Of a stretch of 64,000 bases of DNA, positions 20,171 through 32,600 are shown in pieces. The translations under genes and the position numbers were made by a program. Below the pieces are notes generated by a model. The model ran no database searches, was not told where the DNA came from, and saw only the letters and a program-made list of their open reading frames with translations. The stretch's first letter is position 1; each line of letters begins with the position of its first letter. This DNA comes from Gigantopelta aegis (taxonomy: Eukaryota; Mollusca; Gastropoda; Neomphalida; Peltospiridae): contig NC_054703.1 in assembly GCF_016097555.1 (NCBI RefSeq), forward strand, positions 11,021,957 through 11,085,956. Reading direction: 5' to 3'.

Positions 20171-21106
20171 TCACGTAAAAGGCTTAACGCCAGTGTGAAT
20201 CAACAAATGTCTTTTCAAGGAAGAATTTAGTGAGAAACGTTTTGCACACATCTCACACTTAAAGGGCTGAACACCAGTGTGAACCAACATATGTGTTTTG
20301 AAGTGAGAATTTTGTGAGAAAGATTTTTCACATACCTCACATTTAAAAACCTTCACGCCAGTGTGAACCAACATATGCCTTTTCAAGATGGAATCGTAAG
20401 GGAAACATTTTGCACAAACCTCACATTTCAAATGTTTGACACCAGTATAAATCAACATATGCCGTTTTAATTGATAATTTTGTGAGAAACATTTTGCACA
20501 TACTTCACATTTAAAAGATGTAACTCTGTTGTGGATCAGCAAATGCTTTTTCAAGGAAGAATTCTGTGAGAAACATTTTGCACATATCTCACAATTAAAA
20601 GACTTAAGACCAGTGTGAACCAACATATGTCGTTTTAAAACAGAACTGTTATAGAAACATTTTGCACATACCTCACAATTAAAAGACTTAACACCATTGT
20701 GAACCAACATATGTCGTTTTAAACCAGAACTGTTATAGAAACATTTTGCACATACCTCACAATTAAAAGACTTAACACCAGTGTGAACCAACATATGTCG
20801 TTTTAACCCAGAACTGTTATAGAAACATTTTCCACAGTCTGCACATTTGAAAGACCTAACACCAGTGTGAATGGACATATGGTATTTCAAGGAAATATTA
20901 TGATGAAAACACTTTCTGCACACCTCACACTGATATGGTTTTTCATCAGTGTGGATCCTCATATGCTGCTTAATGTGACACTTGTAAGAGAAACACTTTA
21001 AGCACATCCCACATTGGAAAGGTTTCTCAGAAGAATGATCAGGGTTGTTTTCACAATGTTTTGACGAGACCTCGCGTTCCACACATCTATCAACACTGTT
21101 TGACAT
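20171..21106 (-). CDS. ZnfD: C2H2 zinc-finger protein, 311 aa, ten fingers
   Basis: From MSNSVDRCVEREV the frame encodes a 35-residue lead and ten fingers. Fingers 3-5 are nearly identical (CFYNSSGLKRHMLVH twice, CFYNSSVLKRHMLVH once), a sign of recent internal duplication. Finger 7 ends LIY, losing its last His. The frame stops at KPFT because the next Cys codon has lost two bases (expected ACG-TGT-GAG, seen ACG-TGA-G); fingers continue, decayed, at 19640-20170. Upstream, the frame is open for 26 codons without an ATG and the expected acceptor AG is replaced (CCCTGACTGG where sisters have TCCAGGCTGG). It can still encode a ten-finger nuclear DNA-binding protein if transcribed, but it may be on the way to becoming a pseudogene. 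Confidence 0.7.
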   Translation of the reverse strand: MSNSVDRCVEREVSSKHCENNPDHSSEKPFQCGMCLKCFSYKCHIKQHMRIHTDEKPYQCEVCRKCFHHNISLKYHMSIHTGVRSFKCADCGKCFYNSSGLKRHMLVHTGVKSFNCEVCAKCFYNSSGLKRHMLVHNGVKSFNCEVCAKCFYNSSVLKRHMLVHTGLKSFNCEICAKCFSQNSSLKKHLLIHNRVTSFKCEVCAKCFSQNYQLKRHMLIYTGVKHLKCEVCAKCFPYDSILKRHMLVHTGVKVFKCEVCEKSFSQNSHFKTHMLVHTGVQPFKCEMCAKRFSLNSSLKRHLLIHTGVKPFT

Positions 21107-21682
21107 GCTGCGTTTTTGACAGTGCACCTTCGTAGTTGTGATTGATTCCACAATGTCTTGTTTCGTTAGAAGCCTCTCGGACACCAGTCAGGGATGAACA
21201 TTGTCACGAGAAGTACTGAAACAGAACCAGTAACTAGATAAATAAAACAAAAACTAAGACTTGAACAACATGCCCAGAATTTTCATATTTCCTTATAACA
21301 CAACTAACACTGTATTTTCTGTAAATGTTTTTATTCTTTGAATGGTAAGAAATACTGATGTGTGTCTGGTGTGTGTTTATAATCAACTAATACATCCTGA
21401 AGATAATAGCTACGTTTAATGGCTGGTTAGATTTTATACCTAATAGTTCTTTTCAAGGCACTTGTGAATTCATGTTATCAGCTTAGAAATTAATTAAACT
21501 TGAAACGAAAAACAAAATTGTGCAATACTTTCTGAAATGTTTATCTGGTACTCATCATCATTATCTTTTCACACCCATCTTGATCATTTCAACAAGTTCT
21601 TGTTTATACACGTTCGGGGCGGGGCTGGGGGGGTGTCATAACCTTTACTGGAGGTAGGGAGTACATATACGTTTATTGGTCA
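21107..21682 (-). other. ZnfD 5' exon part and conserved intron
   Basis: Matches 52844-52936 plus 53338-53862 of ZnfG (AGTACTGAAACAGAACCAGT, TGTGTGTTTATAATCAACTA, CATCCTGAAGATAATAGC, TCTTGATCATTTCAACA, ACTGGAGGTAGG) without the SINE that sits in ZnfG. The homology continues up to the point where a 3.1-kb element is inserted. Confidence 0.7.
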
Positions 21683-24600
21683 TTCTACAGAAAGCGTCAC
21701 TTTTCAAAATACAAATTCAAGATAAAACAATTAAAATATATACATTTTTATTGTTAACTTTTGGAAATTAGATGAACAAAGAAACATAAAATTATATCTG
21801 GCATCGCAAAACTACAATCGGCCTGCACGTGCAGACATGTGCTATTCTATGAACAAGCTCATTATGTCATTGGTGTTACCGGATAAGTGGGTAGTTCAGC
21901 AGTGTGATCCGATTGGTTTATAGTGATCAAGAGCATATGGATGTTTATCTGGGTGTTCCTAATACCATATATGGAATAACTTCAGAATTAAAAACTATCC
22001 AAGTGTAATTGTGCATGTTCACACGGATGTTCTATATGCGACTTAAATTATACACTGTGGCAGTTTTAATTATTCAAACTTATGGAGTCCTTCAAAATAG
22101 ATTTCATCAGTCATGAAGGTAGAAGGTATGCTTTCCTAAATAAACAATTTAAATTTCAAAAATAAAATTTCTTGAGAAATGACAGCTAAAATATTCTTGC
22201 GTAACACCAATGACAAAAAAAAGTAGCACCAATGACAATGCGTAACACCAATGACATTCAAGACTGTATCCTTGAAACACTAAATTATTCTTGAGACTAC
22301 CACTACTTGTTAGCAAAAGTATGTAATTAATATTTCCTTAAATGTTTTTTTTTCTTCTGTTTTTGTTTGTGTGGGGTTTTTTTCTTCTTCAGCCTACAAC
22401 TATTAAAGGCCTATTAGAATGAATGTGTGTTTCTGTATTGATAACATACGGCCTGTCAGACAGTTTTAAAATATATCAAATTAAGACACATAATTTTATA
22501 CGTGATGTCATTCTAATGTGTTCAGTACATACACTATACAGCAAATAGATGTCAGTGACGGATTATGCTTTAGGTAAGGTGGGTTTCCGAAGCCCCTGAG
22601 CAAATCAAACAAATTACGTCACTATTCAAGAAATAAATCATACGAACTGCGTCACTATTCAAACGTGTTAACTCTTTACTTTTAACTAAAAAGCTATTTT
22701 AATGCAGGATTTTCAATATTTAAAAAAATAAAATTTAAATAGCCTTTATTGAAAATGAAAACATACTTTTCTGATATTTGACTACAACTTGGTAATACAT
22801 TTTCACTATGATTTTAACTGATAAAGTTAACCTCTTGAACAGGAAAGGTTAGATCTAGTAGTTTGTAACTGCGTTTAGCATTTGGAAAAATAACATTTCC
22901 GCGCATGCGCGTTTCGACATTTTCAATTTTTTAAAAATAAACACATGATAAAATACATATTTCTGAACTATGCACAGTGGACGAACACTTTGTTTAATTT
23001 TTATTTAAAAAGAAAAAAATCAGTTTGTCCAGCGTTCCGCTCCGGTCCGCGTTTTAACAACATATATCGCTAAAACTTGATGGCAATACAGATTTATAGG
23101 CATTAGGCCTACGTTCATACCAGTGAATAGATTGTGAAATATAAATTTTCTAATGAGTTGATTCTTAATTAACAGAATTCATACACTTATTTACAATTGT
23201 TACGAATGGATTATTTGTCTACTAATCTCTACAGTCAGACACAAACATGTAGCATACCGTTTGCAGATCGAATATATAATAATAACTGAAAACAAATTCT
23301 AACAACAACATTAAATGATTTGGCATTGTTGATCTGGCACGTATGAGGTCATATGACACGCACCGAATTTTAATCATCTCCCTCCAATATAAGTCAATTT
23401 CTACGAGTCAAGCGGGCCCAATATGCAGAATCGTTAATTTTAAGGAATAAACAAAAACGACTCTTAGTCGGTTCGACAGGGAACGTCCTTTTTCATACTA
23501 TGACATTTACTACATACTTACTTCTCAGCTGATTGTTTTGTAAATTGGACTCGAAATAGTATTTTTTTTTTTATTTCCAAGACACATTTACTTCTCTTCT
23601 TACGTCAAACCAAACTGAAATTATTAACACAAAACACTTAAATTGTAGAAGGATGGGACGGACTACAGTAAACTTAATGGTTTTAGGGGTTTGTAAAGTT
23701 TTGTATTTAGATACTTATTTATCTGAACTTTATTGTTAAATGGAAATCTTCACTAACTGTGAAGAAAAACCTCACAAATGAACGACAAGCAGACGACATC
23801 AAATCGGATGTTAATTGTGCGAACCAAGCATAACGCAGTTAGGGACGTTGAAGATATACTCTTTACATTCCATCAAAACATTTATTTTACCCAAAGTGCC
23901 ATTATGCAACTATGATGCTGCACAAGCCCCTTTAATTTTCAAATCATCTTCAAAACTATGCAAAGCGAGGAAAACGGCATGTTATTAAAAGGCATTGCCA
24001 TTGGTGTTACTAATGGTCATTGTTGTTACTCAGTACCTGGTAACACCAATGGCAGTAACACCAATGAAAAATAAGTGCATAATTAATTCATGCTCTCTAA
24101 ATAATCAGCTGTGAAAACTGAAACAGTGCATGTTGTAGCATAACATACGATGTCTATAATAGCATACAAAAAGCTTCTTAAAATTGTTAACCATTACATA
24201 AATACGATTGTAACACCAATGACAGTGAAAAACATACTTTTATATTTTGACAACACATTCATGACATTTAAAGAAAACTATTCATAGCTGTTCATATGTT
24301 TGCTGTTTTTGAGAAATAAGATTGATGGTCGATATATATCGGCGGAATGTTTCATCCAGAGAGTATTTAGTTTCTTTTGTTTTCTCATAAATTACGGTAA
24401 CACCAATGACATAAAACTCCAGGGACAAGCCGATATTGCCCCCCATGTTTTGAATACAGAGAATATTTACAAGATTCCTTCTTTAGTAAGTCAGTCATCA
24501 GTATGTATTACATTAAAGGTATCCAGTGTTATGTCTTCTTTTATATCTTTTAATAGTGCATGTTATGTATAGTGTTATGCTAGGGACAGGTAACACCAAT

Positions 24601-24777
24601 GACATTTTACACTAATCTCGAATAAAATCTCTATCATAGCTGATTACCAGAGAGAAAAATATGCTATGACATGATGATATTATTAATAAGGTATCGTTAA
24701 AGACAACACATTTAGTTTTCTATATATAAAGAAAAAAGACTTTGAGCAGGGACATAAAAGTGACACTTTCTGTAGAA
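21683..24777. mobile_element. 3.1-kb non-autonomous TIR element with internal GGTAACACCAATGACA repeats
   Basis: Ends are inverted repeats of about 22 bp with one mismatch: TTCTACAGAAAGCGTCAC at the left and, reversed, TTCTACAGAAAGTGTCAC at the right. The ZnfG unit lacks the whole segment. Inside are about ten copies of GGTAACACCAATGACA in both orientations: 21865 (reverse), 22201, 22223, 22242, 23998 (reverse), 24015 (reverse, diverged), 24039, 24054, 24210, 24396 and 24589. No transposase frame is visible, so it would be a non-autonomous DNA transposon. No clear target duplication was found. The superfamily is unknown to me; the repeats look like transposase-binding or subterminal motifs. 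Confidence 0.7.
23640..23840. repeat. Segment shared with the TTAA-flanked MITE
   Basis: Words GGTTTTAGGGGTTTGTAAAG, TTTATCTGAACTTTATTG, AACTGTGAAGAAAAACC and ATCGGATGTTAATTG match 37995-38180 (TTTTAAGGGTTTGTAACG and so on), the middle of another element. One element may have captured or inserted into the other. Confidence 0.55.
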
Positions 24778-25585
24778 AATAAGTGTACATTTTCGTCCTT
24801 GAACGGGGAGAACAGCTACAACCCCTCCCCCAGAACTCCCAATCGAAATATCAATTTCTAATTATATTTTTCTTATTTCTTTCTTTATTTCTTCCTTTTC
24901 AAAAACAATACACGTTTCAATATGATGGAAATTGAGAAATATTAAATTTTAAATTATATTTTGCTAGATATTTTTATTACTAGTTTGAAATACGCATATT
25001 TTATTTAAAGAGAATCACGCATAAAGAATTCCAAATGGAAACAAAAAATAATCGCAAATGATCGAATTTGACAGAATAATCCAGGGTAGAACAACACTGA
25101 CAGACCGATCACGTGTTCTATTTCGACTTTGAGATATTAAAGACTGCAACATAATCTGCCAACAATACATTTGTCGACAAAATTACGCAATGCATACAAG
25201 TTAAAATAATTCTTTACGCGAACCTCAAGATACATTGGAGATTTATAATTAAACTTCTATATGAATAACAAAGAAAATTGCTCTAATATACTGAATAAAC
25301 ATACCGAACAACAATCAGGTCAATACAAATCATCGATGAAACGGTTCCAAGAAGGCAATTCTGACACATTGTTCGGACTATGTAAGTAGGACGATATGCG
25401 GACTACAATAAGTTCTTTCCCCATTATTGATATACTCGATTGTTTTTGCTGATACATAAATCGTTTTCTATTCAGTAATTGATTGTTGTTGTTGTTGGTG
25501 GTGTTTTTTTTCTTGTTGTTGGGTGTGTGTTTTTTGTTTGTTTTTTTGTTAGTTTGTTATTGTTTTTTTTTAATTTGTTGTTGTT
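24778..25585. repeat. U-module copy 3 and end of segmental duplication
   Basis: Collinear with 55406-55790: CGTCCTTGAACGGGGAGAA, ATCAATTTCTAATTAT, GATCGAATTTGACAGAAT, ATTTCGACTTTGAGATATT. It continues the ZnfD/ZnfG duplication to the right of the inserted element. The end is (GTT)n-rich. Confidence 0.6.
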
Positions 25586-25591
25586 GTTTTT

Positions 25592-25626
<35 letters not shown>

Positions 25627-25640
25627 GGGGGGGGGGTGGG
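25586..25640. repeat. Poly-T / poly-G tract
   Basis: About 37 T followed by about 10 G. Likely assembly-sensitive. Confidence 0.9.
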
Positions 25641-25840
25641 GGTTGCGCATTATTTAGCATTAAAACAAAAGAAGAAAGTAACATAAGTTTTGGTCTCTAG
25701 ATCGGCTACATGTAATAAACCTGTCCTAACTCAGCAACTGACGTCTCCAATCAATTCACAATTATACAGACCCGTGGCAACAATAAATGGAGTGGGATAA
25801 AGTTCACAATATATATTGATGGGTCACAGCATCTAGTGGG

Positions 25841-25845
<5 letters not shown>
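25641..25845. repeat. U-module end, shared with 57120-57330
   Basis: Words TTTTGGTCTCTAGATC, CTGTCCTAACTCAG, TTCACAATTATACAG and GGGTCACAGCATCTAGTGGG match the other copy in order. Confidence 0.6.

Positions 25846-25912
<67 letters not shown>
25846..25912. repeat. (GT)n microsatellite
   Basis: About 33 GT dinucleotides. Confidence 0.97.
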
Positions 25913-25914
<2 letters not shown>

Positions 25915-25939
25915 ATGCGTGCGTTTATGGTTATACCCA

Positions 25940-26108
25940 ATTATACATTTATCCGACTTGTATGTCCAGGGTTATTGGATATTTAGAGAAATGCTGGTGT
26001 AGTGGCCTTGCACCTATCCAGTGAGTCGATAAACCTCACTCTGGGTGCAAGCCAACCGCCTATTGTGAACCCAGCACCTACCAGCCTTAATTCCGATAGC
26101 TTAACCAG
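25940..26108 (-). mobile_element. SINE, S3 family
   Basis: Head at the right (CCCAGCACCTACCAGCC), body CACTCTGGGTGCAAGCC, tail CCAGGGTTATTGGATA. The orthologous fragment is at 57508-57600 in the ZnfG unit. Confidence 0.7.
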
Positions 26109-26513
26109 GGAACATTTTGTTTTGAAAATTGTAATTAGCGATATTTCTAGTCAACTAAAAACTGGTTAGCAACTACTGTTTAACGTTTCAAATGTGTGTA
26201 TCGAGCTCTGGAAAATTACTGGAAACCGAAATAACACGCTCAAGCTTTTTAACGATTTCTAATATTGTATGTGAACGTTGTTTTATGTACAACCTTTCTA
26301 TTTCCATCTCTTTTCTTTTCTTTTTTAAATAATACATGCCAATATAATGAAAACGGTGCACATTTACTATTTAAATTATAATTATTTTCGAGATGTTTGT
26401 CGGCAGTGTGAAAAACGTACATTTCATACAGAAAAGTGTCTCGCAAAAAGCATTACAAATGGCAGCGATGGAGAACCGAAATACGAGCTACCTACACTTC
26501 TTTCAAAATTATT
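26109..26513. repeat. U-module copy 4, left part
   Basis: GTAATTAGCGATATTTC, AACTGGTTAGCAACTACTG, TTTAAATTATAATTATTTTC and GCATTACAAATGGCAGCGA. The last words recur at 36976 and 55926. Confidence 0.5.
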
Positions 26514-26514
26514 T

Positions 26515-26712
26515 CCGTGCTTATATCCAATTCAAGCACGCTGTCCTGGGCACGCTATCTGGGCTGTCTGTCCAGGACAGTGGATTAGGTGTTAGTAGCT
26601 AGTGAGAGAGAAGAGGGTCTAGTGGTCTTACACCTACCCATTGAGTCGTTAAAACTGGCTCTGTGTGGGAGCCGGTACCGGGCTGCGAACCCTGTACCTA
26701 CCAGCCTTAATG
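26515..26712 (-). mobile_element. SINE, S3 family, nearly complete
   Basis: Tail at the left AATTCAAGCACGCTGTCC and CTGTCCAGGACAGTGG, body TGTGGGAGCCGGTACCGG, head at the right CCTGTACCTACCAGCC. Confidence 0.8.
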
Positions 26713-27260
26713 AGCTACAATTCGGCATACTAAATCAAATTAAGCATTAGCTTTTTTGTTTTCTCTTTCGATGAACCGTTCCAAGATGCGCCAAAAGTAC
26801 TTTAAGAATGTGCATATAACTTTACTTTTTGTTTTACTTAATCCTACGCGATATTAAAAAAATCAATAGCACCAAACATGCCCTTCCTCCCACCAACTGC
26901 AAACAATGTGTCTGTCCTGGACAGAGGAACCGGTCCAGGTCAATAGGCGTGCGCTACAACACACTACTTTGAATATGCGCGTTTATAAACAAAACAATAA
27001 ACTAGTATAATTTTTGTTTCTACATCTACTTCTAAAAATCTGTCCTTAATGATATCTCAAATAAACTAATGGGCCAACGTTCTTGGCGCGTATTAATTAC
27101 AGCTTGATGCAGTTTGCTGGAGGATGGAGGACTGACGGGGGCTGGCATGCGTTTGATATGGCAGGTAGGGGAGACAGCAGCAGTTGGAAGGAATTTGCTT
27201 TTAGTACCTTTCCTTTTCTTCTTCCTGTTTAATAAAGGAGCCCAGATTTTCCATTAAGCT
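26713..27260. repeat. U-module copy 4, right part
   Basis: Words CATACTAAATCAAATTAA and CCCTTCCTCCCACC match 56215-56390; ACTAATGGGCCAACGTTC, TGATGCAGTTTGCTGG and AATAAAGGAGCCCAGATTT match the ends of copies 1 and 2. Confidence 0.5.
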
Positions 27261-27752
27261 GGAAATCGAGGAAGAGGGCGGAATCAATCATAGACACATC
27301 AGCAAGCACTCGCATATGAACAAAGGACCCCGTTTTCCACATTTTCCCTAGACAATCATATGAATAGCTTAAAGCTGAACACGGGCTAAGATTTGGGGGT
27401 AAATGTCTTTGGTTGGTCTCCACCTAACTGAGGGTGAGCTACAGTTTTACAATGCAATATTGATATAGTTGTCTAGGACAACGTAGATAAAAGGGACTGA
27501 GAACGTAGAATCTTTCATGGTCTATTTTTGATACAACCGTGTGTTTTTACAACACCCCTAATATTTTTTACAAAGCGGTAATTTTCAGGTATCCCATACA
27601 TGTTTTGACCACAAGGCTATCTGACGCAGTGATACGAAATGAAATACAATTGTACACGTTTATTATTACAACAAATCCTGTCACATGTATCAGCAATTGC
27701 AGAAGTATTAATTGCTGTATTCAATATTCAGATCACTTTGAACTCTGACCCA
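27261..27752. other. Unassigned spacer
   Basis: No supported gene or repeat. Short open frames here show no recognisable domain. Confidence 0.35.
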
Positions 27753-27877
27753 GCTAGGGCGGTACGTAGCTCAGTGAATTCATCACAAGTGTATAGTTCA
27801 GTTTTCCTAACCAGTATCACACGATACGTATATCAAAGGTCGTTGTATGTTCCGTCCTGTTTGTAGAAAAGTCTCTC
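27753..27877 (+). mobile_element. SINE remnant, S2 family, unit-shared
   Basis: GCTAGGGCGGTACGTAGCTC as a decayed tRNA-like head, then CGTATATCAAAGGTCG. Same relative position as the remnants at 18371 and 60338. Confidence 0.6.
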
Positions 27878-29159
<1,282 letters not shown>

Positions 29160-30204
29160 TTATCTAGGTCTGTTGAAAGGTTTAAAACCAGCCTGAATCA
29201 CTATATGCCCTTTCAAGTACTTTTGTGAGAAAGATTTTTGACAAACCTCACATTTCAAGGACTTGGTACCAGTGTGAACCAACATATGATGTTTCAAGTG
29301 CGACTTCTGTGAGGAACGTTTTTCACACACGTCACAACTAAAAAGCTTCACAAAAGTGTGAACTAGCATATGTTGTTGCAAGTGGGAGCTCCGAGAGACA
29401 CATTTTGCACACAACTCATTTAAAGGGCTTAACACCAGTGTGAATCAACATATGCCTTTTCAAGTGAGAATTTAATGAGAAACATTTTGCACACACCTCA
29501 CATTTAAAAGACTTCACGCCAGTGTGAACCAACACATGCTGCTTCAAGCCAGATCTGTGATAGAAACGTTTTGCACATAACTCACACGTAAACGGTTTAA
29601 CACCAATGTGAATCAACATATGCCTCTTCAAGTCAGATGTTGTCAGGAAACATTTTGCACACACCCCACACTTAAAAGACCTGACGCCAGTGTGAACCAA
29701 CATATGACTTTTCAACTGGGAACTGATTGAGACAGATTTTGAACACACCTCACATTGGAAATTCTTAACTCCAGTGTGAACCAACATGTGCTGTTTCAAA
29801 CCAGAACTGTCATAGAAACATTTCCCACATACCTCACATTTGAAAGCTCTAACACCTGTGTGCATGAGCATATGCCTTTTCAAGTGTGCATTGAATTGGA
29901 AATGTTTTGCACACACCTCACATTTCAAATTCTTAACTTCAGTGTGCACAAACATATGTTGTTTCAAGAGAGAATCTAGATGAACACTCTTTCTGCACAC
30001 ATCACAATGATATGGTTTTCCCCCAGAGTGGATCCTCATATGCTGCTTGATATTGCACTTGTGGGAGAAACACTTCAAACACATTCCACACTGGAAAGGT
30101 TTCACACACGAATATTTTGAAGTTTGTTCTTCCAAATGAGGGGACATTTTGCCATATTTTGAGGAGACCTCACGGTCGACACATCTGTCGTCACCGCTAG
30201 TCAT
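29160..30204 (-). pseudogene. ZnfE: C2H2 zinc-finger gene, eleven fingers, one frameshift
   Basis: The first frame (29416-30204, MTSGDDRCVDREV) has a 45-residue lead and eight intact fingers, then stops at KPFK because two bases are missing from the next Cys codon (AAA-TGA-G where AAA-TGT-GAG is expected). The second frame (29160-29435) gives three more fingers, the last one degenerate (CQKSFSQKYLKGHIVIQ, one residue short and with Gln for the final His), and a tail GFKPFNRPR. An eight-finger protein of 262 aa can be made as is. Upstream acceptor and intron are conserved. The loss is of the same kind as in ZnfD but in a different finger, so it is probably independent. An assembly error is possible. 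Confidence 0.75.
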
Positions 30205-30286
30205 ATTGCTCGTAAGACCGAAGAACTTTAAACGTTTTACTCTGTTTCACAGTGTCTTCATTCGTTACGTGTATGTCTGAAACCAG

Positions 30287-30297
30287 CCTGCAATGAA
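30287..30297 (-). other. Candidate 3' splice site upstream of ZnfE
   Basis: Minus strand GTTCATTGCAG/GCTGGTTTC, AG at 30289-30288. Same word as for ZnfB and ZnfC. Confidence 0.55.
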
Positions 30298-30440
30298 CAT
30301 TTGCTGATGTGTCTCCAAAGTTGTAGTATGAAGAGAAGTACTGAAACAGAACCAGTAAATAAATAAATGAAATAGAAACTAAAGCTATGTTCATATATAA
30401 ACACATACGGAAATGTAATTTGACAATCATATAGTCCTCA
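30298..30440 (-). other. Conserved ZNF intron, ZnfE copy
   Basis: AAAGTTGTAGTATGAAGAG, AGTACTGAAACAGAACCAGT and AATAAATGAAATAGAAACTA match the introns of the other copies. Homology fades near 30430. Confidence 0.55.
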
Positions 30441-30504
30441 CATAGTATGCACGATTATGAATGGATCACATGTATGGCAGTATATGTTCTAAGTGAAAAG
30501 TCAG

Positions 30505-30787
30505 TCTTTGCTTTGTTTAACAATAACACTAGAGCACACTGGTTTACTATTCACCGGCCATTGGATGTCAAATCTATGGTAATTTCTGATTTGTTGTCAT
30601 AGATGAAACTCGCTACCTTTTTTCATTAGCAGCAAGGGACATTTTATGTGCACTTTCCCACAGCGAGGACATCATATACCACGACCATTGATATAGTAGT
30701 CGTGGTACACTATTTGAGATTGGAAAAATCCAATCACAGAATGAGTCCACTATGGTGATTAGATCATACAGCTTAAGCTAGCGCTGA
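30505..30787 (-). mobile_element. SINE, S2-related
   Basis: Tail at the left TTTGCTTTGTTTAACAATAA and CACTAGAGCACACTGG; body AGCAAGGGACATTTTATGTG; head at the right, diverged. A run of about 20 C follows at 30788-30808. Confidence 0.75.
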
Positions 30788-30808
30788 GTTACCCCCCCCC
30801 CCCCCCCC

Positions 30809-31398
30809 CTCACATTTCTCTAGTGAAGAATACAATAATTGTGTTTGATGTAAATAAATATACATTTATACAGCCTAGTTTTGACCATGTGACTTATAAT
30901 TCACAAGTTATTGTGACCATTTCATAGATGCAAGTCACTGAAAGTAATGTTCTTTTTATACAAAGGATACTGAAAAAGATTGACAGCAAGTAAAACTGCC
31001 ATTGCATCAATGTTTAATGCATTCTAGGGGAAAAAGACAAAAACCGTAAATATGTGTATAAATGTCTGGTAATTAACTATGGAGCTGGAATTACACTGAT
31101 GTTCTTTCAACAGTAATTTGCCCGTGTCATATCGGAGAATACCCAGAAGATACCTCTTCGGCACGAACAAGTATTTCTAGGCGCAATATAATTCAGGTGT
31201 TGATTAATTATTTACAGGTGTATATATATAAATTCCTTAATTAGTAAATAACTTATGATCGTTTTTGTATAGTCGTATGTATCCATCATTATCCTTTGAC
31301 ACCTATTTTCTTGCCTATATGTAATTTCGGGTTTAGCATTCTGACAAGGGAACATAGCAAGCTGGTAGCTATCCAGAGATCGATCCAGAAAATATAAG

Positions 31399-31400
<2 letters not shown>
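30809..31400. other. Unassigned spacer
   Basis: No gene or repeat recognised. Confidence 0.35.
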
Positions 31401-31424
<24 letters not shown>

Positions 31425-31430
<6 letters not shown>

Positions 31431-31560
31431 GAAATGCATATAAAAGATCCCTTGCTGCATTAGGAAAAATGTAGCAGGTTTCTTCTGATGACTACGAGTC
31501 GGTTACCAAATGATTGACATCCAATAGCGGATGATGAATTAATCAATGTGCCCCAGTGGT
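31425..31560 (+). mobile_element. SINE 3' half, S2-related
   Basis: Follows a (GT)n run at 31402-31428. Words ATGCATATAAAAGATCCC, ATGTAGCAGGTTTCTTCTGA, CATCCAATAGCGGATGATGA and CCCCAGTGGTTAAAT, ending in an (AAT)n tail at 31560-31588. Confidence 0.75.
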
Positions 31561-31749
31561 TAAATAATAATAATAATAATAATAAATAAAAATATTAATA
31601 AAGGTAAAAATATGCTTCTTCGTATTGGCGATTCCCACCCCCCACCCCCCAGTTTTGCTTAAACCATTGGATTTCCAATGTTGGCTAATGAATTTTGAAA
31701 TCCAGTATACCCTCATTTCACTCAAGAAATATATTCCTACATATATATG

Positions 31750-32008
31750 AAATACATGTATACATAGATAGATAGATAGATAGAGATAGATATATATAGA
31801 TATATATATAAACCTAGAAGCCCTGTAAATATACAAACATACGTACGTACACTCATATATACAAATAACAAACACACACACATACACACACACACACATA
31901 CACATACACACAAACATACACACATACCCACACATATACACACATACAAACATATATACACATACACATATACACACATACACACACACATACACACACA
32001 CGTCCACA
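31750..32008. repeat. Compound (GATA)n and (CA)n microsatellite
   Basis: GATAGATAGATA passing into TATATAGATATA and then imperfect CACACATA repeats. Cys/Val-rich frames on the minus strand are artefacts. Confidence 0.9.
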
Positions 32009-32399
32009 TGATATGATTAAACGATTTTGCTGCACTGATATTTGCGCCACGCTCTCGTACATATTGACTCACAAGCGTATCATTCTGGACGCCAACTCAC
32101 TCAATCGTCAACTGATTGCCTCACATATTTGCACGCGCTTGGAATTTACACGTTTTTAATATATTCGCAATAAAAAGTCGCGTTTTTCCCATCGCTTGCC
32201 AAAAACACGTGTCCACTCGAAGAGCCAAGTCACGTGACCCCGTGCCGTTCTAACTGGCATAACATGAAAGCGTGATTCGCAGCCTTTCAAACATTTTACT
32301 GGGAAGGTGGAACACGTGTATTTTTAAAACGCGAAAATTTTATTATATTGAATTGTATGGATGGAATATTCTTTTGGAGATAGTTTTCAAATGTAAAAT
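32009..32399 (+). promoter_or_regulatory. Possible promoter of the THAP exon, with three CACGTG E-boxes
   Basis: CpG-containing non-repetitive DNA directly upstream of a THAP-like start. CACGTG occurs at about 32205, inside the palindrome GTCACGTGAC at about 32231, and at about 32312. E-boxes of this type bind bHLH-ZIP factors such as USF, MITF/TFE or MYC/MAX. There is no evident TATA box. Promoter activity is inferred only from position and motifs. Confidence 0.35.
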
Positions 32400-32600
32400 A
32401 TGGTGAACCACTGTTTAGTGTTTAGATGTATCAAAGCAGCAGTTTTTCAGAACTTTAAACAAACCGATAATCACAGGGTTTGCATGGAAGTGGTTCTTAA
32501 ACAGAACCCGTGCGTAATAAAAATGACCATCACGATGGGATAGGATCTGCAGTGACCACTTCATCCCTGGGGATTACGACAATTATTTAAGGTGGTCGAT
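32400..32600 (+). pseudogene. THAP-domain exon remnant
   Basis: From the ATG at 32400 the frame gives MVNHCLVFRC, then RVCMEVVLKQNP, ending at a stop; one base later in another frame the text reads RICSDHFIPGDYDNYLRW. M-V-x2-C-x4-C at the start and C-S-D-H-F with a following P-x-D-Y are the zinc-ligand landmarks of THAP domains (C2CH, DNA-binding). The Cys-to-Cys-His spacing is close to normal, so one frameshift near 32540 breaks it. It might be a host gene's first exon, or come from a P-element-like transposase, which also carries THAP. No downstream exon was recognised. Confidence 0.6.

Noticed and set aside
24300-24572. 90-codon frame inside the 3.1-kb TIR element as a transposase remnant
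   Set aside because: No DDE, zinc-finger or other motif; it spans one of the repeated motifs, so it is probably chance.
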